Made by a program: the position numbers and the translations under genes. The notes beneath the pieces were generated by a model. The model was not told the DNA's origin, did not search any database, and saw only the letters and a list, made by a program, of their open reading frames with translations. From Aliidiomarina shirensis (lineage in GTDB: Bacteria; Pseudomonadota; Gammaproteobacteria; Enterobacterales; Alteromonadaceae), in assembly GCF_003987345.1 (NCBI RefSeq), contig NZ_PIPP01000001.1:797948-861947 (forward strand): a stretch of 64,000 nt of DNA. Reading direction: 5' to 3'. Positions 17,970 to 25,662 of the stretch are shown one piece after another. Numbering within the stretch: the first letter of the stretch is position 1; every line of letters starts with the position of its first letter.

Positions 17970-19136
17970 TTAATTTTTTGCATTATTCGCCGAGGCCATC
18001 GCTTGCTGTAAATCAGCAAATAGCTCGTCGGCGTCTTCGATGCCTACCGAAAGGCGTAAAAGATCATCAGGCACTGGAGAATCAATACCTTCAATACTTG
18101 CTCGATGCTCAATTAAGCTTTCAACTCCTCCGAGTGACGTAGCCCGCTTCCAAAGCTTCGTATATGCCGCTGTATGAATGGCCATAGCGCTATTTTGTAA
18201 ACGCACCGAAAGCATTCCCCCGAACCCTCCCTGCATTTGTTTGGCAGCAACTTCATGTCCAGAAAATGAAGGCAAACCTGGGTACAGCACCTCGATAACA
18301 TTTGGTAACGCCTGTAGCCGTTCCGCGATGATTTGTGCGCTTTGGCTACTTTGCCGTACGCGTAGTTCCAATGTCCGCATGCCCCGAAGTAATTGATTCG
18401 CATCGGCTGGGCTTAATACCGCTCCCCCTTGTTTCCGAACCATTCGAATGCGTTGCCAGAAGGCGTCATCTTTCGCTCCAATTAAAGCCCCGGCGATCAC
18501 ATCCGAATGCCCATTCAAGTATTTCGTAGCGGAGTGCATCACAATATCGGCACCCAGTGTGATTGGTAAGCTCAGCACTGGCGTAGCACAGGTAGAATCG
18601 ACCGCTACCTTTGCTCCCGCACTGTGAGCGAGATGACAAATAGCTTGGATATCCGAAATGGTCCATAGCGGATTACCTGGTGTTTCTAACCACACTAATT
18701 TAGTTTTACCGGCTATAATTGCCTTCTCGACCGCGGCTGTGTTGGTCATATCCACCAACTCAACCTCTAATCCCCAATCGGTCCCTAAGGTAAGTAACCA
18801 ATTCCGCAATGCCCAATACATTACTTTCGGTGCCAAAACGTGATCGCCCGGGCGCAGCGCTTGAAAAACGGTTACCGCCGCTGCCATTCCGGAAGCAAAC
18901 AAGAGCGCATCCTCGCCCTCTTCAATGTCCGCGAGAACGCTTTCGACCACTCGATACGTTGGATTATCCGCACGGGAATAAACTAATCCGGAACGGTATT
19001 CATTATCTTCATCGCGCAAATACGTTGTTGATGGATACGTTGGCGGCACCAAACCTTGCGTGCTTGGTTCCACGTAGCTTAACGCCTGGGCAACACGTGT
19101 TTGCAAAGAGTAACCGGAATTGCGTTTAACGCTCAT
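17970..19136 (-). CDS. metC: Cys/Met metabolism PLP-dependent enzyme, cystathionine beta-lyase-like
   Basis: A 388-residue fold-type I PLP enzyme of the Cys/Met family. Visible: the phosphate-binding YSRADNPTYR, the PLP-ring segment FASGMAA, the aspartate region VDSTCATPVL, the Schiff-base lysine in HSATKYLNGHSD, and SLGGVESLIEHRA near the end. It cleaves or forms thioethers such as cystathionine; MetC is the best guess, but cystathionine gamma-synthase/lyase or methionine gamma-lyase relatives cannot be separated by eye. It is the middle gene of a three-gene unit with a DUF1704 protein and YigZ. Confidence 0.8.
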   Translation of the reverse strand: MSVKRNSGYSLQTRVAQALSYVEPSTQGLVPPTYPSTTYLRDEDNEYRSGLVYSRADNPTYRVVESVLADIEEGEDALLFASGMAAAVTVFQALRPGDHVLAPKVMYWALRNWLLTLGTDWGLEVELVDMTNTAAVEKAIIAGKTKLVWLETPGNPLWTISDIQAICHLAHSAGAKVAVDSTCATPVLSLPITLGADIVMHSATKYLNGHSDVIAGALIGAKDDAFWQRIRMVRKQGGAVLSPADANQLLRGMRTLELRVRQSSQSAQIIAERLQALPNVIEVLYPGLPSFSGHEVAAKQMQGGFGGMLSVRLQNSAMAIHTAAYTKLWKRATSLGGVESLIEHRASIEGIDSPVPDDLLRLSVGIEDADELFADLQQAMASANNAKN

Positions 19137-19169
19137 TAAGAATCCTTGGGAATTTAACCATCAAAAACT

Positions 19170-20450
19170 TTATGGAATTAACGGACGGTAATCATTCTCG
19201 AGTTGAGTAAACGAGAAATCACCTAAGAAACGGCCCACACTTAGCCAAGTGGCTAAGCCACGTAAATCTTTAAAGTGCGGTGGTACAAAATTTGGTTGGG
19301 CAATCATTCCAGAATCAGATAATTCACAGATTAAACGGAAATCATCAATCGCAATCTTGCCGGTGAGTAACAATGGTAGCCTATCTATCTTGCCTAATTG
19401 CACGGCTACGCGTATTAGATTATAAACCAATACGAAACCGCGAATGTAAGCCAGATCTTTAGTAAAAGGCTTACCATCGGCGGTACTGCCGCGAAATACG
19501 CGTTGAGTTAGCGTATAACTTTCTTCAGGCCGCATGCCCTGCTCTAAACAATTCCGGTATACCTCAACAAACTCAGCACCATCTGCTGCTAACGCCACCG
19601 CATGAATACGTTGCACGAGCTTCGCTAACCGCCGCGGCGTTGAACGCAACGTGATAACCTCAGTGAGCACAGCTAACCCCTCTTGCGTAATCGTTGCGCT
19701 CGGAGTGCCTTTACTCAAACACGTGAGATAAGGTTGCTTTAAACCATTTTGCGTTGTGCCTACATGAATCCAACCTTCGTGCACCTCAAGAATGTCCAAC
19801 TCACGTTGGGAGAAGAGCACATCTTGATTAAGCTTAATACGGTCACTACCTGCGGCCGCATCGCTCACAATCCCATCTGAGAGCATTACTTGAACATCAA
19901 CATCGGGCATACTTAAATCAAGCTGAGCTTGCAATCGTGCTACCGCTTCACTCGCACTGATGCTCTTTTTTTCCTCTGGCAGCGCATCACTGGCCAGCAA
20001 GCTATCGAGCGGGCTCTGCAGCATTGTGGCAAGTTCTGATAGCGAAGGTTCATTGGCGTGAAAAACATCATCGGGATGACCAAAAAGTTCTACTGACAGC
20101 TCATGAAACTCAGAGGTGCCGCGGGCTTCGATAAGACGAATAACATCGCGGTACTCGCGGCATGCTCGGGTCATTAATTGCGATGCAGGGCTCAACCGGC
20201 CGAGTTGCCGAACGATATCGCGCTGTAATTCAGCCAAACTTTGGCGCAACGATTCCGGATCAAAACCTAGATTTTTTTGCTGGTAATAGCTACGCGAAAT
20301 AGTTGGATTATGCTGTGCTTTTTGGCGGAAAAACTCTTCTTTGATACTACGATCCCAATTGACCGCATCAAGAATGCGTATCGGCGATTGGAGCTGCACC
20401 AATCGATCGGAAAGCTCGCGAGTGTTGGCCATCAATTGCGCATCAAACAT
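19170..20450 (-). CDS. DUF1704 QEGLA-motif protein, putative zinc carboxypeptidase
   Basis: A 426-residue DUF1704 protein, often named flavohemoglobin expression-modulating QEGLA motif protein. The name-giving QEGLA is at 256-260. At 224-229 it reads HEGWIH, an HExxxH zinc-peptidase motif, and E257 is placed well to be a third ligand. The family is related to the eukaryotic MATCAP tubulin tyrosine carboxypeptidases, which share this motif; peptidase activity here is an inference. It is the first gene of a unit with the MetC-like gene 33 bases downstream. The ribosome site is weak. Confidence 0.82.
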   Translation of the reverse strand: MFDAQLMANTRELSDRLVQLQSPIRILDAVNWDRSIKEEFFRQKAQHNPTISRSYYQQKNLGFDPESLRQSLAELQRDIVRQLGRLSPASQLMTRACREYRDVIRLIEARGTSEFHELSVELFGHPDDVFHANEPSLSELATMLQSPLDSLLASDALPEEKKSISASEAVARLQAQLDLSMPDVDVQVMLSDGIVSDAAAGSDRIKLNQDVLFSQRELDILEVHEGWIHVGTTQNGLKQPYLTCLSKGTPSATITQEGLAVLTEVITLRSTPRRLAKLVQRIHAVALAADGAEFVEVYRNCLEQGMRPEESYTLTQRVFRGSTADGKPFTKDLAYIRGFVLVYNLIRVAVQLGKIDRLPLLLTGKIAIDDFRLICELSDSGMIAQPNFVPPHFKDLRGLATWLSVGRFLGDFSFTQLENDYRPLIP

Positions 20451-20566
20451 GTTAAATCTCGTTCAGTAGGAATAGCTCGCCATGAGCAGATACCTTGTAT
20501 CATACGCAATATTAAAATTTGATAAAGTGATATTGAGATATGATTCAGAGATTAAATCTGAGGGAG

Positions 20567-20643
20567 TGGTCGGCGATGCAGGATTTGAACCTGCGACCCC
20601 TTGGACCCAAACCAAGTGCGCTACCAAGCTGCGCTAATCGCCG
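20567..20643 (-). tRNA. tRNA-Pro (UGG), copy 2
   Basis: A 77-base tRNA with encoded CCA. The acceptor stem CGGCGAT pairs with ATCGCCG; anticodon TGG sits in the loop TTTGGGT; the T-loop is GTTCAAATC. The sequence is identical to the copy at 20913-20989. It is the last of four tRNAs on the minus strand. Confidence 0.97.
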
Positions 20644-20668
20644 ACAATATTGAAGCATTTTCTAGAAA

Positions 20669-20744
20669 TGGGGTGGATGATGGGACTCGAACCCACGACA
20701 ACCGGAATCACAATCCGGGGCTCTACCAACTGAGCTACACCCAC
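20669..20744 (-). tRNA. tRNA-His (GUG)
   Basis: A 76-base tRNA with encoded CCA. Anticodon GTG lies in GATTGTGATTC. The acceptor stem is GTGGGTG / CATCCAC, discriminator C, and a G at position -1 (complement of 20745) as expected for tRNA-His. The body is close to the E. coli sequence. Confidence 0.97.
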
Positions 20745-20801
20745 CACTGTTTTGAACTCTATGCTGACGGCCTATTTCTTCGCTTAAAACAGCAGCGAAA
20801 T

Positions 20802-20878
20802 TGGCGCGCCCGGCAGGATTCGAACCTGCGACCGACGGCTTAGAAGGCAGTTGCTCTATCCAGCTGAGCTACGGGCGC
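20802..20878 (-). tRNA. tRNA-Arg (UCU)
   Basis: A 77-base tRNA with encoded CCA. Anticodon TCT lies in GCCTTCTAAGC. Acceptor stem GCGCCCG / CGGGCGC. It decodes AGA and AGG, rare arginine codons. Confidence 0.97.
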
Positions 20879-20912
20879 GTTATTCTTCCTACGGTTTAGC
20901 ATAAAGAAAAAA

Positions 20913-20989
20913 TGGTCGGCGATGCAGGATTTGAACCTGCGACCCCTTGGACCCAAACCAAGTGCGCTACCAAGCTGCGCTAATCGCCG
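20913..20989 (-). tRNA. tRNA-Pro (UGG), copy 1
   Basis: A 77-base tRNA with encoded CCA, identical to the copy at 20567-20643 (anticodon TGG). It is the first tRNA of the operon, directly behind the strong promoter at 21035-21063. Confidence 0.97.
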
Positions 20990-21034
20990 ACAGTCGTTTT
21001 CCCGAATGAAATCTCAGGAGCTCAACGGGGGCGA

Positions 21035-21063
21035 ATATTACCTATCTGCCGCCACCTCGTCAA
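21035..21063 (-). promoter_or_regulatory. Strong promoter of the tRNA operon with GC-rich discriminator
   Basis: On the minus strand: -35 TTGACG (21058-21063), 17-base spacer, -10 TAATAT (21035-21040), followed by the discriminator TCGCCCCCG. GC-rich discriminators are typical of tRNA and rRNA promoters under stringent (ppGpp) control; that control is inferred. Confidence 0.75.
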
Positions 21064-21228
21064 ACAATTTTTGAGAATACTGTGCTGTATGCCTATTTTT
21101 ACGTCAGTTATCTACGAATTGACAGAAAATGTGCTTAAACTTCACTCGTTTCATTGTTCTCTGCTTCATTTTCCGCGACAATATGTGCCCAGTTAGCCTT
21201 TTTCTCTAGTTCCCGGAACCAAAGTATC

Positions 21229-22101
21229 ATGACCTCCCAGAACCATGCGCAACTGATTGATGGTAAAGCCATCGCTCAAGAAGTTCGAAATACCGTCAAA
21301 GAAGGGGTTGCTCAGCGCCTTAAGCAAGGCAAGCGAGCGCCCGGATTAGCGGTAGTTCTCGTTGGCCAAGACCCAGCTTCGCAAGTATACGTAGGCAGCA
21401 AACGCAAATCTTGTGATGAAGTAGGCATTATTTCAAAAGCCTACGATTTGCCGGTTACAACCAGTCAAGAGACACTTGAATCGCTTGTTGATGATTTGAA
21501 TCAGGATCCCGAAATCGATGGGATTCTCGTACAATTACCGCTGCCCGCTGGTTTAGATTCGACCGGCATTCTAGAGCGCATAGACCCGAAAAAGGATGTA
21601 GATGGTTTCCATCCGTATAATATCGGTCGCCTCTCACAACGGCTTCCGGTATTACGTCCATGCACTCCGTATGGTGTGATTAAATTACTAGAAAGCACAG
21701 GCACTGATTTACATGGTAAACATGCAGTAATTGTAGGGGCCTCCAATATTGTCGGCCGACCTATGAGTTTAGAATTTCTGCTTGCCGGTGCCACAACGAC
21801 CGTTTGCCACCGCTTCACGCGCGATCTTTCGAGCCATGTTAAGCGCGCCGATATCTTAGTAGTAGCAGTAGGTAAGCCCGGATTCATTCCCGGAGAATGG
21901 GTTAAACCAGGTGCCATCGTAATTGACGTTGGGATCAACCGACGTACCGATGGTTCGCTGTGTGGCGACGTAGAGTTCGTAGCTGCCCGTGAGCGCGCTA
22001 GCTTTATTACGCCAGTTCCTGGCGGTGTTGGCCCAATGACAGTGGCCATGCTTATGGCAAATACTTTGCAAGCATGTAATGACTTCCATAGTGACCACTA
22101 A
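21229..22101 (+). CDS. folD: Methylenetetrahydrofolate dehydrogenase/cyclohydrolase FolD
   Basis: A 290-residue bifunctional FolD, which interconverts 5,10-methylene-, methenyl- and 10-formyl-THF. Seen: catalytic region [12 protein letters not shown] with the active lysine, [23 protein letters not shown], the NADP site [14 protein letters not shown], and [15 protein letters not shown]. The start at 21229 ([13 protein letters not shown]) is preferred over one 75 bases upstream, whose extra sequence has no family counterpart. A possible promoter is TTGAGA-17-TATTTT (21071-21099). Divergent from the tRNA operon. Confidence 0.96.
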   Translation: MTSQNHAQLIDGKAIAQEVRNTVKEGVAQRLKQGKRAPGLAVVLVGQDPASQVYVGSKRKSCDEVGIISKAYDLPVTTSQETLESLVDDLNQDPEIDGILVQLPLPAGLDSTGILERIDPKKDVDGFHPYNIGRLSQRLPVLRPCTPYGVIKLLESTGTDLHGKHAVIVGASNIVGRPMSLEFLLAGATTTVCHRFTRDLSSHVKRADILVVAVGKPGFIPGEWVKPGAIVIDVGINRRTDGSLCGDVEFVAARERASFITPVPGGVGPMTVAMLMANTLQACNDFHSDH

Positions 22102-22125
22102 TTAGCATAAGCCAAAAACTTCACG

Positions 22126-22713
22126 CTAAAGCCAAAAATCATTGGCTAACGGAACACTCGCTTTCGTGTGAATCGGTAACATAGGCTTATTGCGCTGTTG
22201 TAGTTGGCAGTGAATGCTGGCCTTAGTGGCGCTTTTAATTAATGTTGCCGCTAACGGTACGCGCAGCGAAAAACAGTACTCAATTTCAATTTGCAAAACG
22301 CGCAGTTGCAAAAACTTCTCTTGTTCCTCTCTCGTTAGTAGCGATAGATTTAGTTCCGGAAACTCCGCAGGCAAACGATGACGCTTATTTCGAGCATCAT
22401 AAATTCCATGCGTTTTTACATCCTCATCTGTTGGCGCTACGCGTTGAATTTTCGGTATGTGAATTTGCAAGCCGGGAATCGCCTTTATCCGGTTTTGAAT
22501 TAGCATCTGCACGCCGGCGTTGTCCATACTTGCTTTTGCAGCAAAGCGGGCAGCGCTCAATGTCGTCGCTTGCAGCATTTGTTGTGCTAAAAATATCCAA
22601 AGTAACTGGGTAATGGTGGCGATAAATACACAAAAGAAGAACAAACTAATGGCCACTTCAAGCATGCTTTGCCCGTGCCAACGATATCCCCAGCTTAAGC
22701 GACTCACTGACAT
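22126..22713 (-). CDS. TadE-like pseudopilin, last gene of the type IVb pilus cluster
   Basis: A 195-residue protein with one N-terminal transmembrane helix preceded by GQSMLEVAISLF, the pattern of TadE/TadG-type pseudopilins (G-Q-x-x-x-E followed by a hydrophobic stretch to about residue 45), then a soluble domain with two later cysteines. The ATG at 22713 overlaps the preceding gene's end by ten bases; a GTG at 22731 is an alternative. Its place at the end of the pilus operon suggests a minor pilin or assembly factor. TadE-like proteins normally belong to Tad systems, so it is unusual here. Confidence 0.6.
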   Translation of the reverse strand: MSVSRLSWGYRWHGQSMLEVAISLFFFCVFIATITQLLWIFLAQQMLQATTLSAARFAAKASMDNAGVQMLIQNRIKAIPGLQIHIPKIQRVAPTDEDVKTHGIYDARNKRHRLPAEFPELNLSLLTREEQEKFLQLRVLQIEIEYCFSLRVPLAATLIKSATKASIHCQLQQRNKPMLPIHTKASVPLANDFWL

Positions 22714-23852
22714 CCCCCATCGACCGTACACTGCAACCAGAGCGAGTCTAACTTTGCCGCTAATTTTTGCACCGCCACCAATGAACTGGTGGCGGTCACA
22801 AAATCACTCGCAATGATAGTGTTTGCATTTAATTGTGATACTTGTAGGTTACCGCTGATATCTAATTGGTTTGCAGAAAACGAATTGACATTAATACTAT
22901 TCGCGACAACGGAATCGCTGCTGAGTTCGTCAGCAGACAAGGTCTGCAACGTAGCGTTCTGAACATCTAAATTTTGAGTTTCAAACGTATAAAAGTGTGC
23001 GTTATTGGCCTGAATGGCATTACTTACCGATAGCTGATGTGCTACCGATAGTTCCTCCGCCGTTAAGCTGCTTCCCTGAAGATTATTTATTTGCAGGTTT
23101 TGCACGGAAATAAGCGGTGCGCTAACTGATAAATTCTCAGCAAATAGATCAGAAACTGATAATTCTGAAACTGCTAAAAAGTCAGCCTGTGCATTCGTAA
23201 ATGCCGCGGTATCGCTGGTTACATTGGTAGCCGACAAACTGCCCGCAACCGTATCTTCACTGACCAAATTAGACAACCAAGCGGTATTTGCAGAAACATT
23301 TGTGAATTCACTTTGATTTGCCGTTAGTTCTTGAGCATCGAAAATATTATTGCCCTGCATATCTAGGTCTGTATTCATTTGGTTTAAATACGGCCGGTCA
23401 GTAATTAGCTCTCGGTGCAGAAATTGCGAAACATCTAACTGCAGGTTTGGACGATGAATAAATAGTTTCACCCACCCATTTTCAACCTCAGCGGCAGGTA
23501 ATTGTTTCGCCACGCGAGCGGCAAATTGATTGCTTTTAGCAAATCCGGTTACGTAAGTTCCATATTCCGTGTATTCGATTTGATAGGGCTCGCCCCACGG
23601 ACTGTCTAAATCACCAAAATAAAGTTGTTCTGACACGAGCTGTTCTGGCATTACTTCATGGTCTAGATATTTACCCGCACTGTACACCGCATCTTTTAAA
23701 TCACTAAGATCACTCACTAACAATTGAACACGGCTGTTCTGTTGCTGGTTGGCGGTAAATTTAACGGTGAAAGTCAGTATTGCGCCAACGAATGACAATA
23801 CAATGATAAGTTCAAATAGCGAATAGCCATTATTTCTGCGTTGATTCACCAC
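22704..23852 (-). CDS. PilV-like large minor pilin with five-residue-periodic stalk
   Basis: A 382-residue protein with a type IV pilin N-terminus: prepilin site NNG(9)-Y-S-L-F-E(14) followed by a hydrophobic helix (15-30). Residues 40-160 form a pilin-like head. From about 206 to 351 a hydrophobic residue recurs every five positions (206, 211, 216, 221, 226, 231, 236, 241; 253-268; 280-330; 336-351), as in pentapeptide-repeat beta-helices. The end has two cysteines (375, 381). By place and layout it corresponds to PilV, the tip adhesin of R64-type pili. Start is GTG with GGGGAG seven bases upstream; no shufflon is visible. Confidence 0.65.
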   Translation of the reverse strand: MVNQRRNNGYSLFELIIVLSFVGAILTFTVKFTANQQQNSRVQLLVSDLSDLKDAVYSAGKYLDHEVMPEQLVSEQLYFGDLDSPWGEPYQIEYTEYGTYVTGFAKSNQFAARVAKQLPAAEVENGWVKLFIHRPNLQLDVSQFLHRELITDRPYLNQMNTDLDMQGNNIFDAQELTANQSEFTNVSANTAWLSNLVSEDTVAGSLSATNVTSDTAAFTNAQADFLAVSELSVSDLFAENLSVSAPLISVQNLQINNLQGSSLTAEELSVAHQLSVSNAIQANNAHFYTFETQNLDVQNATLQTLSADELSSDSVVANSINVNSFSANQLDISGNLQVSQLNANTIIASDFVTATSSLVAVQKLAAKLDSLWLQCTVDGGCQ

Positions 23853-24057
23853 AAATTAGCTCCCCATTCTCTGAAAACCAATATTTCTCATCTTCTCGCC
23901 GATGGGTTGCCTGAAATGATAATGCACATTTATGAAGCTGTTCATCACCGTTTGTATCAAACCGGTCGGCAATCAACCAAGCGCTCGATTGCCATGCGAG
24001 AATACTCGCGGAAAGCCCAATCACCACAAGAACTTCAAAGAATGAGAAGCTAAACAT
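23830..24057 (-). CDS. Mini type IV pilin-like protein
   Basis: A 75-residue protein starting MFSFSFFEVLVVIGL. E8 has the position of the conserved Glu+5 if cleavage occurs between S3 and F4, so the leader would be three residues and lack the usual Gly at -1. After one hydrophobic helix only a short domain with two cysteines remains. The ATG at 24057 is supported by AAGGA eight bases upstream and lies four bases after the pilin stop; a longer start at 24084 is less likely. Its function is unknown; a minor pilin is inferred. Confidence 0.6.
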   Translation of the reverse strand: MFSFSFFEVLVVIGLSASILAWQSSAWLIADRFDTNGDEQLHKCALSFQATHRREDEKYWFSENGELICGESTQK

Positions 24058-24061
24058 AGAT

Positions 24062-24580
24062 TTATCCTTGAAAAGTAACTTCAAAGGTTCCAGACGAAAA
24101 GCTTGCCGCTTCGGCTATATCAGCAAAGTCGCGCTGCAAGCGCATCCCCTCTTCCTCAACTCGAATATTGGTGAATCGCACTCGATAACGCGTAGCGTCA
24201 GCTGAATCTACCGATACTTCGATGTCGCCTCCCCACGGATTTATGCCGGAGCCGTCGGCCCAGTCAACTGGAAGTGAGGCCACACTGCTCAAACTACTGA
24301 CGGATATTCCGGTATACACCCCATTGCGCGGCCGCCATTGTTGAACGCCTGATTGTATTGTTGCTACCTGAGCCTTCACTTCGGCAATACGAGCATTGCT
24401 AGTTGCCCAATCACGTAGGCTTAAAACACCAACCGTTGCGAGGGCGATAATACCCAGCACTGCGAGAATCTCGATAAATGTAAACCCTCGTGCTCGCACC
24501 AAACCGGTAGATTCAGGTCGTAAAGCAATAACGTTTGATTCGTACAAATTCTGACGCGATCTATCAATTCCATTTGTCAT
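24062..24580 (-). CDS. pilS: Major type IVb prepilin, PilS-like
   Basis: A 172-residue prepilin with a long 32-residue leader ending ARG, cleavage G32/F33, then FTFIE with Glu+5 and a hydrophobic helix (FTFIEILAVLGIIAL). The long leader is typical of type IVb pilins (Tcp, Bfp, R64 PilS). The C-terminal domain contains PWGGDIEV, a motif shared with many R64-like pilins. It has the best ribosome site of the cluster (AAGGAG, seven bases before ATG) and a 41-base gap before it, as expected for a highly made subunit. Confidence 0.8.
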   Translation of the reverse strand: MTNGIDRSRQNLYESNVIALRPESTGLVRARGFTFIEILAVLGIIALATVGVLSLRDWATSNARIAEVKAQVATIQSGVQQWRPRNGVYTGISVSSLSSVASLPVDWADGSGINPWGGDIEVSVDSADATRYRVRFTNIRVEEEGMRLQRDFADIAEAASFSSGTFEVTFQG

Positions 24581-24621
24581 CTATGACTCCTTAGTTATTT
24601 CCATTGGGTTGTTGTATAAAA

Positions 24622-25662
24622 TTACGCCCATTGCTGTGCTAAATCAGTAAATAGCTGCCCTAAACCAATGATAATCATTAAAATTAATCCTACGGCAGTA
24701 ACAAAGCACACATATGCCATTGCGCGTTGACGCGCAATCACTAACCGCTCGACATCACGCATCATTCGCTCCGCAAGATGTGCAAATAACGTACCTTTCG
24801 GCTGCCGCGTAGCCGAACCCACCTCCAAACGATAAAGAGCTACCTGGCTGAACAAACCGGTGGAAAAGATTTTAGTCATGTTTGTTTCTCCACGAGCCAG
24901 TGATTTACGCATAGCGCTAATATGGTTTTGCAAGAAAGCCGAAGATCTTGATTCAAAAATTTGTAGCGAACGTTCAAGGCTCAAGCGACAGCTTAAGAAC
25001 AAGCTCAGCCCCTGCAATAGATAAATCGCGTTATACGCTTTAAGTATCGAAAATATTGTGCAGTTTTGAAGCCAATTCGGGAGCTTATGGATGTTACGAG
25101 ACACCAACAGAATGAACCCCAAGGTGGCGAGCAGCCCGCTTATCAGTATTGCTGGGCCAAACTGATAAAGAAGTCCACCAAACTGTTGCAACCATTCACT
25201 CATAACAGGCATAGGTGTTTCAGAATCTACGTGTTTGAATTTTGGCAATACCACTGCGCCAATAAAAGCGACAGCAATCAAAGATGCAAAAAGCAGAACA
25301 AGCGGATAAATAAGCCCCTTAATCACCCGTTGAATAAGTGCATATCGACGTTCACGAAAATGCTGATAACTGGTAATCAGGGCTGGCAAGCACCCTGCCT
25401 TTTGGCCAACATCAACTAACAATTGTAAATCCTTACTGAAATTTTTTTGCATACCTACTGCAATCGGCTTTCCTTGCGCTAAAGTGGCTCTTAATTTCGC
25501 AATAATATTCAACTCAACACGATCGTTTCTTTCCTTTGCAATAAGTTCCATTCCTGCAAGCGCACTGTTTGGTGATTGCCCATCCGTAAGCCACTGGCCG
25601 AAATCGAGCAAAAACTGAAACTGCTTTTCCTTACTAAACCGATTATTGAACATCAAATGCAT
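24622..25662 (-). CDS. Type II/IV secretion inner-membrane platform protein, PilR-like (GspF family)
   Basis: A 346-residue GspF/PilC-family platform protein with two T2SSF repeats: the first carries VDVGQKAGCLP and a transmembrane pair near 120-200, the second YRLEVGSATRQP and a C-terminal transmembrane helix. It links the assembly ATPase to pilin polymerisation in the inner membrane. The ATG at 25662 has AAGGA eight bases upstream and lies inside the last codons of the ATPase gene, so the two are coupled. R64 PilR is the nearest named type. Confidence 0.85.
   Translation of the reverse strand: MHLMFNNRFSKEKQFQFLLDFGQWLTDGQSPNSALAGMELIAKERNDRVELNIIAKLRATLAQGKPIAVGMQKNFSKDLQLLVDVGQKAGCLPALITSYQHFRERRYALIQRVIKGLIYPLVLLFASLIAVAFIGAVVLPKFKHVDSETPMPVMSEWLQQFGGLLYQFGPAILISGLLATLGFILLVSRNIHKLPNWLQNCTIFSILKAYNAIYLLQGLSLFLSCRLSLERSLQIFESRSSAFLQNHISAMRKSLARGETNMTKIFSTGLFSQVALYRLEVGSATRQPKGTLFAHLAERMMRDVERLVIARQRAMAYVCFVTAVGLILMIIIGLGQLFTDLAQQWA

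Noticed and set aside
21501..22049. 182-codon open frame antisense to folD
   Set aside because: Lies entirely over the conserved folD coding region, has no ribosome site and no recognisable domain; a shadow frame.
22126..23852. Shufflon (invertible C-terminal segments) for the PilV-like gene
   Set aside because: No recombinase gene, no inverted short repeats and no alternative C-terminal coding segments are visible next to the gene.
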